Both the position numbers and the translations under genes were made by a program. Source: Bacteroidales bacterium (GTDB lineage Bacteria; Bacteroidota; Bacteroidia; Bacteroidales; P3). Taken from it: a stretch of 64,000 nt of DNA. The notes below the pieces were generated by a model. It did not search any database, was not told where the DNA came from, and saw only the letters and a list, made by a program, of their open reading frames with translations. Every line of letters begins with the position of its first letter. Position 1 is the stretch's first letter. The DNA lies in assembly GCA_017522065.1 (NCBI GenBank), contig JAFXAD010000062.1, positions 62,001 to 126,000 on the forward strand, given 5' to 3'. This document shows positions 35,101-42,755 of this stretch, one piece after another.

Positions 35101-36858
35101 CCCATCTACCGCGACACCACCATGTATATCACATCGACCCATACTATCACCGACATCTCCACCGACTACCCCAACCGCAAAAGCATCGGACTCACCATCC
35201 AGCTCGCACCCAATGCCGAAGAGGAGCTCGCATTCATTATAGGAACAGAAAGCAAGGAGGTCGAGGCATCCCCGTTCTCCGCTCCCGACCTCTCCGCCAT
35301 CTATGCCCAGTTCGACCGTGTCATAGAATATTGGGACAACAAACTCAATGTCATCCAAGTCGACACCCCCGACCGCAGTTTCAACTACATGCTCAACCGC
35401 TGGTACCTATACCAAGTCTACGCCTCGCGACTCTTCGCACGCGCAGGATTCTATCAGGTCGGTGGCGCCACCGGCTTCCGCGACCAGCTTCAGGACGTGA
35501 TGAGCCTGCTCTATAGCTACCCCGACTATGCACGCAGACAGATTCTCGACCATGCAGCCCACCAGTTTGCCGAAGGCGATGTCCTCCACTGGTGGCACGA
35601 AAGCATGCACCTTGGAGCCCGAACCACCTTCAGCGACGACTACCTGTGGCTTGTTTTTGTCACCTACCAGTACATTACCGTGAGCGGCGACAGTTCGATA
35701 CTCTCCGAGATGGTACCCTTCTGCCAGGCCGACCAGCTTGGTGCCGGCGAAGCCGAACGCGGAATGAACTACAGTCTGCCCGAACGGGACGAAAACGCGT
35801 ATTACAAACCCGACAATCCGAATTTCGAATACGCCACACTCTATGAACATCTGCGTCGTGCCATGAGCCGCGCCATGAGCCGCACCGGAATCCACGGGCT
35901 GCCCCTTATGGGCTGCGGCGACTGGAACGACGGCATGAGCCGAGTCGGCGTCGGCGGCAAAGGCGAAAGCGTATGGGTAGCATTCTTCCTCGCCGACCTA
36001 CTGCCCAAGATGCAGCAACTCACCATCCTCGCCGCCAACCTGCAGACCTCCGGAGCCAACCTCGCCTACTGCGAGGAACTGGCATCGTTCCGCGAGCGGC
36101 TGTACGATGCCATTCAGAAATCGGCATGGGACGGAGCCTGGTTCCTGCGAGCCTACTACGACAACGGCGACCCGATGGGCAGCCGCAACAACATCGAATG
36201 CCAGATAGACCTCATCAGCCAAGCCTGGAGCATACTCACCGACGTAGCGACACCCGAGCAGAAAGAATCCGTCATGCGCGAAACTGACCGTCGCCTCGTC
36301 AATCGCGAACATGAAATCATCCAGCTCCTAACCCCACCCTTCAAGGACTCGCAACCTTCGCCAGGCTACATCGCCAACTACCCCATTGGTGTGCGCGAAA
36401 ACGGCGGCCAGTACACCCATGGCGCAATGTGGTACATTATGGCCCAGCTGAAAGAAGGCCGCTACGATATGGCCTACTTCCTCTATTCGCTCATCAACCC
36501 AATCCACCGCACCCAGACCCTTGCCGACGTGCTCAAATACAAGGTCGAACCCTACTGCATCGCCGCCGACATCTACAGCAACCCGCAGCATCCGGGTCGC
36601 GGCGGCTGGACGTGGTACACCGGCTCAGCTTCGTGGGCCTACAAGACCGGCATCGAGAACATCCTGGGCTTGCACAAAGAGGGTGACACCCTGACGATGG
36701 AGCCGCGCGTCCCCACCGAGTGGCCCGAATTTACCATCCGCTACCGCTACGGCAACAGCACCTACATCATCCACTACCAGCGCACAGCCCAGCAGTCAAC
36801 CCCGACACAAATCCACCTCGTCGACGACGGACAGGAGCATCGTGTCGAGATAGGGTGA
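29140..36858 (+). CDS. Cyclic beta-1,2-glucan synthase (GT84-GH189-GH94)
   Basis: 2572 residues, somewhat shorter than the proteobacterial NdvB/Cgs proteins (about 2800). Early WILDNYYMISEQ is a family hallmark. Six predicted TM helices occur in three pairs (about 265-310, 690-735, 825-880). The GT84 transferase lies at about 380-680 with the DxD site Asp495/Asp497 and RWTRGDW at 643-649. A GH189 cyclising domain covers about 890-1300 (SPTNIGYSL, HAHHQGM-like HYAHHQGMI). A GH94 phosphorylase-type region covers about 1326-2565, with the catalytic-loop GCGDWNDGM (2258-2266). It would make cyclic beta-1,2-glucan from UDP-glucose and export it to the envelope for osmoadaptation or host interaction. 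Followed by a DUF6794 gene after 26 nt. Confidence 0.92.
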   Translation: MKNSYKAFKKSVRIVTDYYMLLVEETKMQRLVGSTNEWILDNYYMISEQEKVMREELCGKEFVRIGSKRIEKIESLIRGFLDGSHYQIDKHLFFKYLSEKQKERSDYLSYPEVWSLLPLTKLVLIKELALLCEELRATGSYHYTPTDKSQADMKQIDDAARRNLKMMNLFNSLKKMTKLPMAELIDEVSYSEQCLKDEKAGMYDEMYDKTKEDYRAKIVRQCRRKKLKEYDYVRKLVTDSDAAGQHVGWMLFPAKRWQARARWYVWIVVLASIGLALAFGIVAAKGMEWVAAIVALLAVLPMSQIVIDLFNQLLRRIHKPQSTFKIKFKDGIIPEKYATMVIMPTILKNKQKTEELLDQLEVYYLSNINRASKGQRLERRPQNLFYTLIGDAASYSEADAPWDEEVVEAGQAKIKELNEKYGAPIFNFVYRRRAWSEGEQTWLGHERKRGAILHFNDLLLGETSESEKAKRFRYESISQWQQLAVPDIQFVITLDTDTELVLYSAQKLIGAMAHPLNRARMSKDGRRVDSGYGIMQPRVNVDVEVTNKSRYAQLFAGLGGLDVYTTASFELYQDIFDEGSFCGKGIYDLRVFQSVLKGTFPENLILSHDLIEGCHIRCGLINDLELFDDNPSNYIDDAKRHHRWTRGDWQIIGWLRNRVHNERGEKVKNQVNTIGRWKIFDNLRRSMLSLSVVVLVFFGYVASLDTSAHISAAWYLLAALIVVASPIVFFIVGQLTKLPRFGRRYKYYMTLMRGFKVIVYRSLVQFALLPKEAWMYTDAAVRACWRMWVSKRNLLAWITSDEAAKSTKGTLGDYIGKFWFNYVCSAAMAILAVLMLDGRGSITTADVLAAASAACACVVWVAAPFIMYWLGKKFPQDKKSLDQNETEEMRQVAKDTWHFFDSLMTEENNWLIPDNYQLNREKLTDYKTSPTNIGYSLTSIVSAAQLGLISESEAVDRIGHVVDTVKRLDKWNGHLYNWYDVKTLKALPNFFISTCDSGNFVACLYVVKGFLSEINNSEQFTMKTLEMIEDLLFQICTLIDRTDFSKLYNTELDVFSIGYDTVACSLLPYHYNNFASEARLTSFLAIAQGDAPYKHWFCLDKTLVQYHGYKGVASWYGTMFEYFMPLIFLPTYRHTLMDETYSFAIRAQRAFIRNSKREIHTTEPLPWGISETAYNELDDAQNYKYHAFGVPYLKFQNTTPDRIVVSPYSSLLAISSDDRAVYDNMQKFKNLEMYDEFGFFESYDDEDTVPVQAHYAHHQGMILASLTNYLCDHSIQRFFMHEPTMRSMETLLKEKVQVKPYIDLKVTQYKRYRYSKVQTESDARDFDGIANVPELGVLSNGQYSVLLNDRGSGFSRFKNIMLGRYRKISADHYGTYLYIRNLRNDHLWSATYSPLDVMPEKYHVSFASDKIKYIRLDDAIETATEITVLKDRSGEIRRFTFTNNSPLDVDLEITTYGEVVLAPAAEDENHRVFNAMKIASEFDRAHEALIFNRPGSNNSTYYLLHRLWTEGADWKLDNSSDIIEYETSRIKFLGRGNSLRHADVIDSHRTLSGTVGTTLDPIMSMRRRLHIPAGKTAQAFILTAFGKSREQLLQLAEQYQTPVDVEHAFKISSVFNNMRTSLTLLKGSQMRLYNNISKYMAQTATLGSQRMSSLAKNTLSQSGLWRFGISGDLAILLLEIDSQERSGFAKEMLRAFEYFKIHGLLLDMVFINDAPEREREGLTHFIRNIANTEHLWAQHSDSGHVYVINGNEISEAERTLLHVVARLSFETRSGLTLEQQLHALEVQNQHYQDKIEYPVLKAKNSKEVRLWSSLVYYNQYGGYDKNGHDYVVTNTNTPMPWINVIANEHHFGFIVSSTMAGFTFAHNAQQFKLTGWSNDIVRDNASEMLLINKQQFVPATARHSQGWSAFDAEYDNMRVAVRIFVAIDRPEKYYQIKIENTSSELQTIQLDMVFKLVLGMCEEQTARYLYSEFDKERNRLVVRNVYHPIYRDTTMYITSTHTITDISTDYPNRKSIGLTIQLAPNAEEELAFIIGTESKEVEASPFSAPDLSAIYAQFDRVIEYWDNKLNVIQVDTPDRSFNYMLNRWYLYQVYASRLFARAGFYQVGGATGFRDQLQDVMSLLYSYPDYARRQILDHAAHQFAEGDVLHWWHESMHLGARTTFSDDYLWLVFVTYQYITVSGDSSILSEMVPFCQADQLGAGEAERGMNYSLPERDENAYYKPDNPNFEYATLYEHLRRAMSRAMSRTGIHGLPLMGCGDWNDGMSRVGVGGKGESVWVAFFLADLLPKMQQLTILAANLQTSGANLAYCEELASFRERLYDAIQKSAWDGAWFLRAYYDNGDPMGSRNNIECQIDLISQAWSILTDVATPEQKESVMRETDRRLVNREHEIIQLLTPPFKDSQPSPGYIANYPIGVRENGGQYTHGAMWYIMAQLKEGRYDMAYFLYSLINPIHRTQTLADVLKYKVEPYCIAADIYSNPQHPGRGGWTWYTGSASWAYKTGIENILGLHKEGDTLTMEPRVPTEWPEFTIRYRYGNSTYIIHYQRTAQQSTPTQIHLVDDGQEHRVEIG

Positions 36859-36884
36859 CAGAACTATAATAAAAAAATGAAATA

Positions 36885-38720
36885 ATGCACAAATCACTTG
36901 TTGCTCTATCAGCGCTCTTATGTGTATGCCTGGAAGCCTCGGCGCAGTGGCATTCTCCGTCGCGGGACATCATCACCGTGGCATCGCCCAATGGGCGCTA
37001 CTATGCGACAACCACGCCGGCACGCAGCCTCGACATCACCACGCTGGGCAAGACCGAGGTCTTCGACAGCAGCGACTCGCAGATGCTCTATTCCTTTCCT
37101 GTCTGCCTGGCCGCCGGCTCGCTGTTTGTCAGCAACGACGGCCGCTCGTTGCTACACCTGATGAACAGGGATTTAAGTCCTAATGATGAAGAACCTCGGC
37201 ACACCCACTGCTTTATGCTCTATCACGACGGAAGCGTAGCAAAGCAGCTGACGCTGAAAGAGCTGACGGGCTGTGACAAACGCGAGAGCGACTGCCAGTT
37301 GTTCTACAACGTAAAATATAACTGGACGCCAACTCTCGGCCATCGCGACAGCCTTATCTCCCAGCGTCCCGCTTTCGCCGACGGCGACACGGTGTTTGTC
37401 TACACCTCGCAACACAACCTGCTGCGCATCCACCTGCCGTCGGGCCAAATCGACACGCTGCCCTACGAATACCACAGCGTCAGCTATCTGCAACAGATTG
37501 CGCCACAGCGTTGCGACAAAAAGAGTTTCCGCTGTCCAAGTGATTATGTAGAAGAAGAAATCCGCCACCAATTTGCCCGCCGGATGCGGATGGTTCCGCA
37601 AGGCGACACCTACTATTCAGCCTACAAATATTACCATATCAGCTCCCTGCTGCGCATCGGACGGGACGGCAAGGCGGAGATAATCTCGCTCAATAACCGC
37701 GACAGCCTGTCCGAAGCCAAGATCCGCAGGGTCATCGAAGGAATGACATTCAACGGCGACTTCCCCGACGGCATTGACCACTGGTACTGCGAGCTGTTTG
37801 AATCGATGCACAAGTGCAACAAACTTGTAGCCCGTCGCGAGGGAAAACAGCAACAACAACGCGAACACGAGGAATACCAACGTCGCCTGGTTGCCGACAG
37901 CATTGACGGTGTATACATTCCCCGCAATATCGAAGATTGCTTCACCGCGCTCGACTCCATTCTGTGGCCCGTCGACCGCAAGGGCATCATCAACGAGACG
38001 AACCGCGACGCAATGAGCAAATACCACTTCGGTCTTGGAATGTGGTTGCGCAACAACTGGGGTCTGTGGGCCGGCTCGCGGCTGCAGAGCTATATGGAAG
38101 CGCGTGGCGTTTACCATCCCGACAATATGTCGGGGGCAATACTCGAATACTACTACGACCATCTGCATTCGCAGGACAGTGCCTGGCGCGCATTCGACAC
38201 GACGCTCGTTCCCCCGCCCCCACCCGATACGGCAACGATGGCAGTACCACGCTACCGTATTGCCGACCGCCAGCTGCGACGCGTGCTGCGAAATGTCATC
38301 AAAGGTACTACCGGTTCGGAAGATCCTGAAGACGATGAGGATACAAAACTAAAAAGAAAATCATATTGCTACATCTCCCTTGTCGACATAAAAGCAACTG
38401 ACACAACGCTGTTTGACGACATCCGCGACCTGGCAGACTCCGCTGTCGCTGTCGATTTGCAATCCTCCGCTCCGATTCCCCAAGCCCTACTCGAACTCGA
38501 GCGCTACGATTATTACCTCATATACCGTCCCTTCTATGGCTACATTAAATTCCGCGGCCGTTACTTCCTGCTTACCGAACAGGAAATCAGTCCCGCATAT
38601 TTCAAAAAAACAAACAAAAACAAACGCTACTGGAAACCCCGAAAATACTTCAATGAACCCTTTCATCCAGATATTGTTTATTTCCGCCACAACGGGAAAT
38701 GGAGACTATTGTGGATGTAG
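36885..38720 (+). CDS. Secreted DUF6794-domain protein
   Basis: 611 residues, signal peptide (about 1-20, ending ASA). The first ~300 residues look like repeated beta-strand segments (propeller-like, e.g. SPNGRYYATTTP). A DUF6794-like module sits at about 345-435: IPRNIEDCFTALDSIL, HFGLGMWLRNNWGLW, GVYHPDNMSGAIL. A charged KKTNKNKRYWKPRKYF segment lies near the end. Function unknown; the 26-nt spacing places it in one transcript with the cyclic glucan synthase, so a role with that polymer or its envelope site can be proposed only from context. Confidence 0.72.
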   Translation: MHKSLVALSALLCVCLEASAQWHSPSRDIITVASPNGRYYATTTPARSLDITTLGKTEVFDSSDSQMLYSFPVCLAAGSLFVSNDGRSLLHLMNRDLSPNDEEPRHTHCFMLYHDGSVAKQLTLKELTGCDKRESDCQLFYNVKYNWTPTLGHRDSLISQRPAFADGDTVFVYTSQHNLLRIHLPSGQIDTLPYEYHSVSYLQQIAPQRCDKKSFRCPSDYVEEEIRHQFARRMRMVPQGDTYYSAYKYYHISSLLRIGRDGKAEIISLNNRDSLSEAKIRRVIEGMTFNGDFPDGIDHWYCELFESMHKCNKLVARREGKQQQQREHEEYQRRLVADSIDGVYIPRNIEDCFTALDSILWPVDRKGIINETNRDAMSKYHFGLGMWLRNNWGLWAGSRLQSYMEARGVYHPDNMSGAILEYYYDHLHSQDSAWRAFDTTLVPPPPPDTATMAVPRYRIADRQLRRVLRNVIKGTTGSEDPEDDEDTKLKRKSYCYISLVDIKATDTTLFDDIRDLADSAVAVDLQSSAPIPQALLELERYDYYLIYRPFYGYIKFRGRYFLLTEQEISPAYFKKTNKNKRYWKPRKYFNEPFHPDIVYFRHNGKWRLLWM

Positions 38721-38842
38721 ATAATCTCCATGTTCCACGACATTCCGAGCGCAGCCTCCATTATGGTGGCTACCAGACACATTAAGAATAGCGAGACATA
38801 CAATAACAGGGATGCAATACTATAGATATCGGTAATGTTGCA

Positions 38843-40663
38843 TCATGCGTTTGTCTCGTTTAGTGTGTCGGCTATCTTGTCGACATTCATGCTTCGCGCA
38901 CTGGCATCAAAAATTTCTTTGTAGAGACCGCCCTGCCGATATACTTCGTCGGGCGTGCCTTGCTGCACGACATGACCTGTATCTAACACATATAACCTGT
39001 CTGCATCGATAATCTGTCCGATATTGTGACTGATAACAACTACTGTGCGGTCTTTCTTGATAGCGTCGATGCTGTTCTTGATCTGTTCGGTGGCGATGGC
39101 GTCGAGACTTGCAGTGGGTTCGTCGAGGAATATGACTGGCGGATTCTTCAGGAACATGCGCGCAATGGCTATACGCTGTTGCTGTCCGCCGCTGAGCAAC
39201 AGAGCATTGCTCTCAAACCCATCGGGCAGCGACATAATCTGATCATAGATATATGCTTTTCGTGCCGCTTCTACCACTTCCTCATGCTTCGCCGACGGCT
39301 TGCCGTATCGTATATTATCCTCAATGGTTCCGTTGAATATGTGGTTTTTCTGAAGGACCAATCCAATATTGTCGCGCAACGACTTGGTGTCCCACTCTTC
39401 CAACGGCACACCGTCGAGGGTTATGGTTCCACTCTGCGGTGCATAGAACTTGTCGAGCAGGTTGACGATGGTGCTCTTGCCTGCTCCGCTCAACCCAACA
39501 AGGGCAGTCGTTTTGCCGGGCTCTATAGTCATCGACAGCGCACTTATGGCATGGACTCCGGACGGGTAGGTAAACTCAACGTTGCGGAGCTCGAAGCGGC
39601 CTTGGACATTGTCGGATTTGTAGTGGCCCGTGGGTTCCACATCACTCTGAGACTCAAGTATTCCAAAGAATCCCTCGGCATAGACGAGGGCATCGTTCAA
39701 ATCGTCATATATGCGGTGCAGCTGACGAATGGGGGCACTGACGTTGTTGAACAGGAGGACGTGGTACATGATTTTTCCTATCGTCATTCCCGGATAGTCT
39801 GTCAACACAAGGTAGGCTGTAAGGATTATGATCAGCACCGTTCCGATCTGCTCTACAAAAGTCTTCAGACCTTCAAACAGGAAGGATATACGCCGTGTCG
39901 ACATCTGCTGGTCGGTGCTTTGATCCTGCAGGGCAGCCTGCTTGTCGGCCTCGACCTGCTCGCGGTTGAACGACTTGATGACGCCAATGCTCTCTATTAT
40001 GTTCATTATGCCGCTGTTGAGGGCCTGATGGGTTCCAAAAACACGGTGACGCCAACCTTTCATACGTCGTCCCTGAACGGCGGTAATCCAGAAATAGACA
40101 GGTATGATGGCCAGGGCAACGAGCCCCACATAGACATTGGCTGCAAACATGAGAACGAGTGCTATTACGGCGCTGGTGAACAGGGGCAGGATGTCGATAA
40201 AGAAGTTCTTCACGGTGTTGCTCAGACTCATAATGCCACGATCGATACGTGTCTGCAGCTTGCCTGGCTCGTTGCCGTCGGCACTGAAGAATGCCATCTT
40301 GAACTGCAGTATTCGGTCCACTACGCGCAGCGAGAGGTCGCGACTGACCTTGATGCGTATTTTCTCGCCGAAAATGCGCTGCCCGAATGTGACCACCGCC
40401 GACAAGAGCTCTTTGCCAAGCAGTACCGAGCTGACTATCAGCAGCAGCCTTGCGGCCTTGCTCCACTGGAAGCATCCTTCTGTATGCAAAAGGCTGTTGA
40501 TGGCATCGACTGCCCTGTCGAGCACCACGGCATTGACCTGCGCCATTGTGGAGCCAACGAATGTAAGAACAAGAGTGATTATCAGCAACCACCTATACGG
40601 CAGCACGTAAGGCAACAACTTGCGCAACAAACCGCCTATCCCTAGTTTTGTATTGTCTGTCAT
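38843..40663 (-). CDS. ABC transporter, fused permease and ATPase (exporter type)
   Basis: 606 residues from the Met at 40663 (MTDNTKLGIGGLLRKLLPYV). The six-helix exporter domain (about 1-320) is followed by an ATPase domain with Walker A GLSGAGKST, signature LSGGQQQRIAIAR, Walker B VIFLDEP and the H-loop VVISHN. It is probably a homodimeric exporter of lipid, peptide or drug type; substrate unknown. The longer ORF beginning 17 codons upstream is a translation of the dispersed repeat at 40686-40728. The 122-nt gap to the convergent plus-strand gene at 38720 holds nothing I recognise. Confidence 0.9.
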   Translation of the reverse strand: MTDNTKLGIGGLLRKLLPYVLPYRWLLIITLVLTFVGSTMAQVNAVVLDRAVDAINSLLHTEGCFQWSKAARLLLIVSSVLLGKELLSAVVTFGQRIFGEKIRIKVSRDLSLRVVDRILQFKMAFFSADGNEPGKLQTRIDRGIMSLSNTVKNFFIDILPLFTSAVIALVLMFAANVYVGLVALAIIPVYFWITAVQGRRMKGWRHRVFGTHQALNSGIMNIIESIGVIKSFNREQVEADKQAALQDQSTDQQMSTRRISFLFEGLKTFVEQIGTVLIIILTAYLVLTDYPGMTIGKIMYHVLLFNNVSAPIRQLHRIYDDLNDALVYAEGFFGILESQSDVEPTGHYKSDNVQGRFELRNVEFTYPSGVHAISALSMTIEPGKTTALVGLSGAGKSTIVNLLDKFYAPQSGTITLDGVPLEEWDTKSLRDNIGLVLQKNHIFNGTIEDNIRYGKPSAKHEEVVEAARKAYIYDQIMSLPDGFESNALLLSGGQQQRIAIARMFLKNPPVIFLDEPTASLDAIATEQIKNSIDAIKKDRTVVVISHNIGQIIDADRLYVLDTGHVVQQGTPDEVYRQGGLYKEIFDASARSMNVDKIADTLNETNA

Positions 40664-40685
40664 AAAAATGTATTCTGTGATGAGC

Positions 40686-40728
40686 GACCTGTGAAAAGGA
40701 AGTGTTCGTGTCACTGGTCACTATTCAC
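40686..40728. repeat. 43-bp dispersed leader repeat, copy 1
   Basis: The sequence from GACCTGTGAAA to CACTATTCAC recurs with three mismatches at 42703-42745. Both copies sit on the same strand, 23 and 28 nt upstream of a start codon (ABC transporter and korB). It contains GTGAC/GTCAC units. Confidence 0.85.
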
Positions 40729-40752
40729 AATTCTGTGATACGATATGAAAAA

Positions 40753-40944
40753 AACTCCGCCGAAGGATCAGTCAACCGGATGGTAGTGAAATGTGCACCC
40801 TGTACCGTGAAGCGTGCATATATGCTGAGTTTGCACCGTGACGCTCAACCCATAGGTGGGGAACAGTGCAGCCAACTCCGGGCCGCGAGACATAAAGAGC
40901 AATGCTCTCATCTTCCCGATTCGCCCTGAAACGACAGCGGAGTT
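40753..40944 (-). ncRNA. Candidate structured RNA of about 190 nt
   Basis: The 192-nt stretch between the DIP1984 gene and the ABC transporter is closed by a perfect 8-bp stem (AACTCCGC at one end, GCGGAGTT at the other) and followed on the minus strand by a run of seven T. Inside, on the minus strand, I find AAUCGG/CCGGUU and UCAG/CUGA helices continuing the rod, a hairpin around AGAGC-AUU-GCUCU, a 7-bp stem GCACUGU/ACGGUGC enclosing CCCA-CCUA-UGGG, and a third hairpin GGUA...UACC. Size and rod-like plan recall 6S RNA, but I do not recognise the sequence. The plus strand also ends in a T-rich tract, so orientation is not certain. No convincing ORF. Confidence 0.45.
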
Positions 40945-40951
40945 TTTGTTT

Positions 40952-41407
40952 TTATATCAATTCCGACGAGAAATTGAGGGCTTGTATTTCCATATCGAGC
41001 ACTCGTAACTTGGCAGAAAGGTCGTCGACTTTCTTACCCAATTTCTTCACATCGACAACGGTAACCATCTTGATTTCGGACTGCGAATAGCGACTCTGAC
41101 TTTCAGAGGCAGTGTTGAACACGTTGCGCAGCGTGTTGACCCGCATGGTCAGCACATCACGACGGGCCATCAGTTGCGTCAGGCTCTCGCCTTTAGCATT
41201 ACGGCACTGCATATTGGTAGCGTTGATGCGCCATATCAGTTCTTCCAGCTGTTTAAGGTTCGCGTCAAGCTCTCCCATCAGGTCGTCGGGATTCTCGAGC
41301 GGTTCGTCGCCTTCCTGAACCTTTACGTTGTTGACGATGCGGCTCTGCAGCTGAGCAATGCGCTTCTGCAGGTCTTTTCTAAGGCTTAGGGCTTCTGCTA
41401 ATTTCAT
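40952..41407 (-). CDS. DIP1984-family (septicolysin-like) protein
   Basis: 150 residues starting MKLAEALSLRKDLQKRIAQL, the normal start of DIP1984 proteins; the 19 codons upstream are spacer. The protein is an all-helical, coiled-coil-like Leu/Arg/Glu-rich rod with no signal peptide. The family is widespread but its role is not settled. It stands alone between repeat-rich spacers. Confidence 0.8.
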   Translation of the reverse strand: MKLAEALSLRKDLQKRIAQLQSRIVNNVKVQEGDEPLENPDDLMGELDANLKQLEELIWRINATNMQCRNAKGESLTQLMARRDVLTMRVNTLRNVFNTASESQSRYSQSEIKMVTVVDVKKLGKKVDDLSAKLRVLDMEIQALNFSSELI

Positions 41408-41495
41408 AATAGATAACAATAATAAAAATATAATTCTCCTTACTTCGTACGAAAACGAAAACAACTTTAAAACATTAACTTCAGAAACATTTATT

Positions 41496-41551
41496 TCAAC
41501 CCTTTAAGACTTTCAATCCTTTCAACCCCTCAACCCTTTCAACCCTTCAAC
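41496..41551. repeat. Degenerate tandem repeat, unit about TTTCAACCC
   Basis: About six imperfect 8-10 nt units (TTTCAACCC, TTTCAATCC, CCTCAACCC and similar) fill the spacer downstream of korB and upstream of the DIP1984 gene. Confidence 0.75.
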
Positions 41552-41559
41552 TTCGTACG

Positions 41560-41612
41560 AAAAAAGAAGACGAAAACGAGAAAGGCGGTATAGGCTTTTC
41601 GTTTTCGTCTTC
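41560..41612 (-). terminator. Terminator of the korA-korB operon, built from a GAAGACGAAAACGA repeat
   Basis: On the minus strand a long stem (arms 41595-41612 and 41566-41584, GAAGACGAAAACGA... with its complement; about 17 bp, one bulge) with a 10-nt loop is followed by TTTTTT (41560-41565). It starts 32 nt after the korB stop. Confidence 0.8.
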
Positions 41613-41643
41613 GTGATGGGTTTAGTTTTCTGTCTCTAAGGGA

Positions 41644-42675
41644 TTATACTTCCCATGTGTCGCCGCTGTTGAGGAGGTCGTCGACGCATTTGTACTTGCC
41701 GTTCTGGATCTGTTCGTCCATCTGGTCTTCGTAGAGCTGCGTGTACGAGGTCTTCTTGACATTGCGGATCACGCCGAGGGCAACGGGGAGGTCACCACCC
41801 ATGTGTGCAAGCATCATGTGGATGCCGGTATCTTCGGTGGTTTCGTCGTGGACCATGATGTCGTCGATGGTGATGCCGTTTTCGCCGATGGTGACTGCTT
41901 CGAGCTGGCGTCCGTTGAAGCGGAGACCCTTGTTCTTCTCTTTGCCGAAGATCATGGGTTTGCCGTGCTCGAGGACGATGGTACGGTCGTCGCGGACTGC
42001 GCGGTCGGTGATTGCTGCATGGGTCTTATCGTTAAAGATCATGCAGTTCTGCAAAACTTCGACAACAGAGGCCCCGTCGTGCTTGGCTGCGTGTTCCATA
42101 ACCTCAGTGGTGAGGGCGGGGACGCAGTCGAGCGTGCGTGCGAAGAAAGTGCCTTGTGCGCCCATTACGAGTTCGCCGGGGTTGAAGGGATAGTCGATGG
42201 TGCCGTAGGGCGAGGTCTTGGTGACCTGACCGAACTTGGTGGTGGGGCTGTACTGTCCCTTGGTGAGGCCGTAGATCTCGTTGTTGAAGATGGTTATGTT
42301 GAGGTCTTGGTTACGACGGATGGCGTGGATGAGGTGGTTGCCTCCGATGGCCATGGAGTCGCCGTCGCCCATGTTGACCCATACGCTGAGGGCGGGGTTG
42401 GCGAGCTTGACGCCAGTGGCGATGGCGCAGGCGCGGCCGTGGATGCTATGGAATCCGTAGGTGTCGACATAATAGGGTATGCGCGACGAGCATCCGATAC
42501 CGGAGACCATAACGATGTTTTCCTTCTTGACGTGGGTCTTGGGGAAGGTGTTGAGGAGTGATGAGAGGATGGCGTGGTCGCCGCAACCGGGGCACCATTT
42601 GACCATCTGATCGCTGGTGAAATCAGCTTTTGTATATGCTACGTCCGTTTTGGGGACAAAATGTCTTTCGCTCAT
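41644..42675 (-). CDS. korB: 2-oxoglutarate:ferredoxin oxidoreductase, beta (TPP-binding) subunit
   Basis: 343 residues from the Met at 42675 (MSERHFVPKTDVAY). Contains WCPGCGDHAIL at the start and the thiamine-diphosphate motif GDGDSMAIGG...FNNEIYGLTKGQ. With KorA it interconverts 2-oxoglutarate and succinyl-CoA with ferredoxin as electron carrier, as usual in anaerobic Bacteroidota. 80 nt downstream of korA, with a 43-bp dispersed repeat in the gap. Confidence 0.92.
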   Translation of the reverse strand: MSERHFVPKTDVAYTKADFTSDQMVKWCPGCGDHAILSSLLNTFPKTHVKKENIVMVSGIGCSSRIPYYVDTYGFHSIHGRACAIATGVKLANPALSVWVNMGDGDSMAIGGNHLIHAIRRNQDLNITIFNNEIYGLTKGQYSPTTKFGQVTKTSPYGTIDYPFNPGELVMGAQGTFFARTLDCVPALTTEVMEHAAKHDGASVVEVLQNCMIFNDKTHAAITDRAVRDDRTIVLEHGKPMIFGKEKNKGLRFNGRQLEAVTIGENGITIDDIMVHDETTEDTGIHMMLAHMGGDLPVALGVIRNVKKTSYTQLYEDQMDEQIQNGKYKCVDDLLNSGDTWEV

Positions 42676-42702
42676 AATTGTATTTTTTTTTGTGACTTGT
42701 GA

Positions 42703-42745
42703 CCTGTTTTGTGACCTGTGAAACGGAAATGTTCGTGTCATTGGT
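42703..42745. repeat. 43-bp dispersed leader repeat, copy 2
   Basis: Three mismatches to 40686-40728. It lies in the korA-korB gap, 28 nt before the korB start, and is preceded by a short run of TGTGACCTGT-like units (42690-42710). Confidence 0.85.
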
Positions 42746-42755
42746 CACTATTCAC

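Noticed and set aside
34249-35358. Long antisense frames across the cyclic glucan synthase
   Set aside because: Composition effect of the GC-rich codons of the sense gene; the sense frame is a complete known enzyme.
38684-38842. Hydrophobic frame continuing on the minus strand past the ABC transporter stop
   Set aside because: Short, enters the antisense of the convergent gene, and lacks a good start; likely chance.
40702-40929. A 75-codon plus-strand frame over the candidate RNA
   Set aside because: Non-ATG start within the 43-bp repeat, no protein-like features; the stem-loop structure explains the region better.
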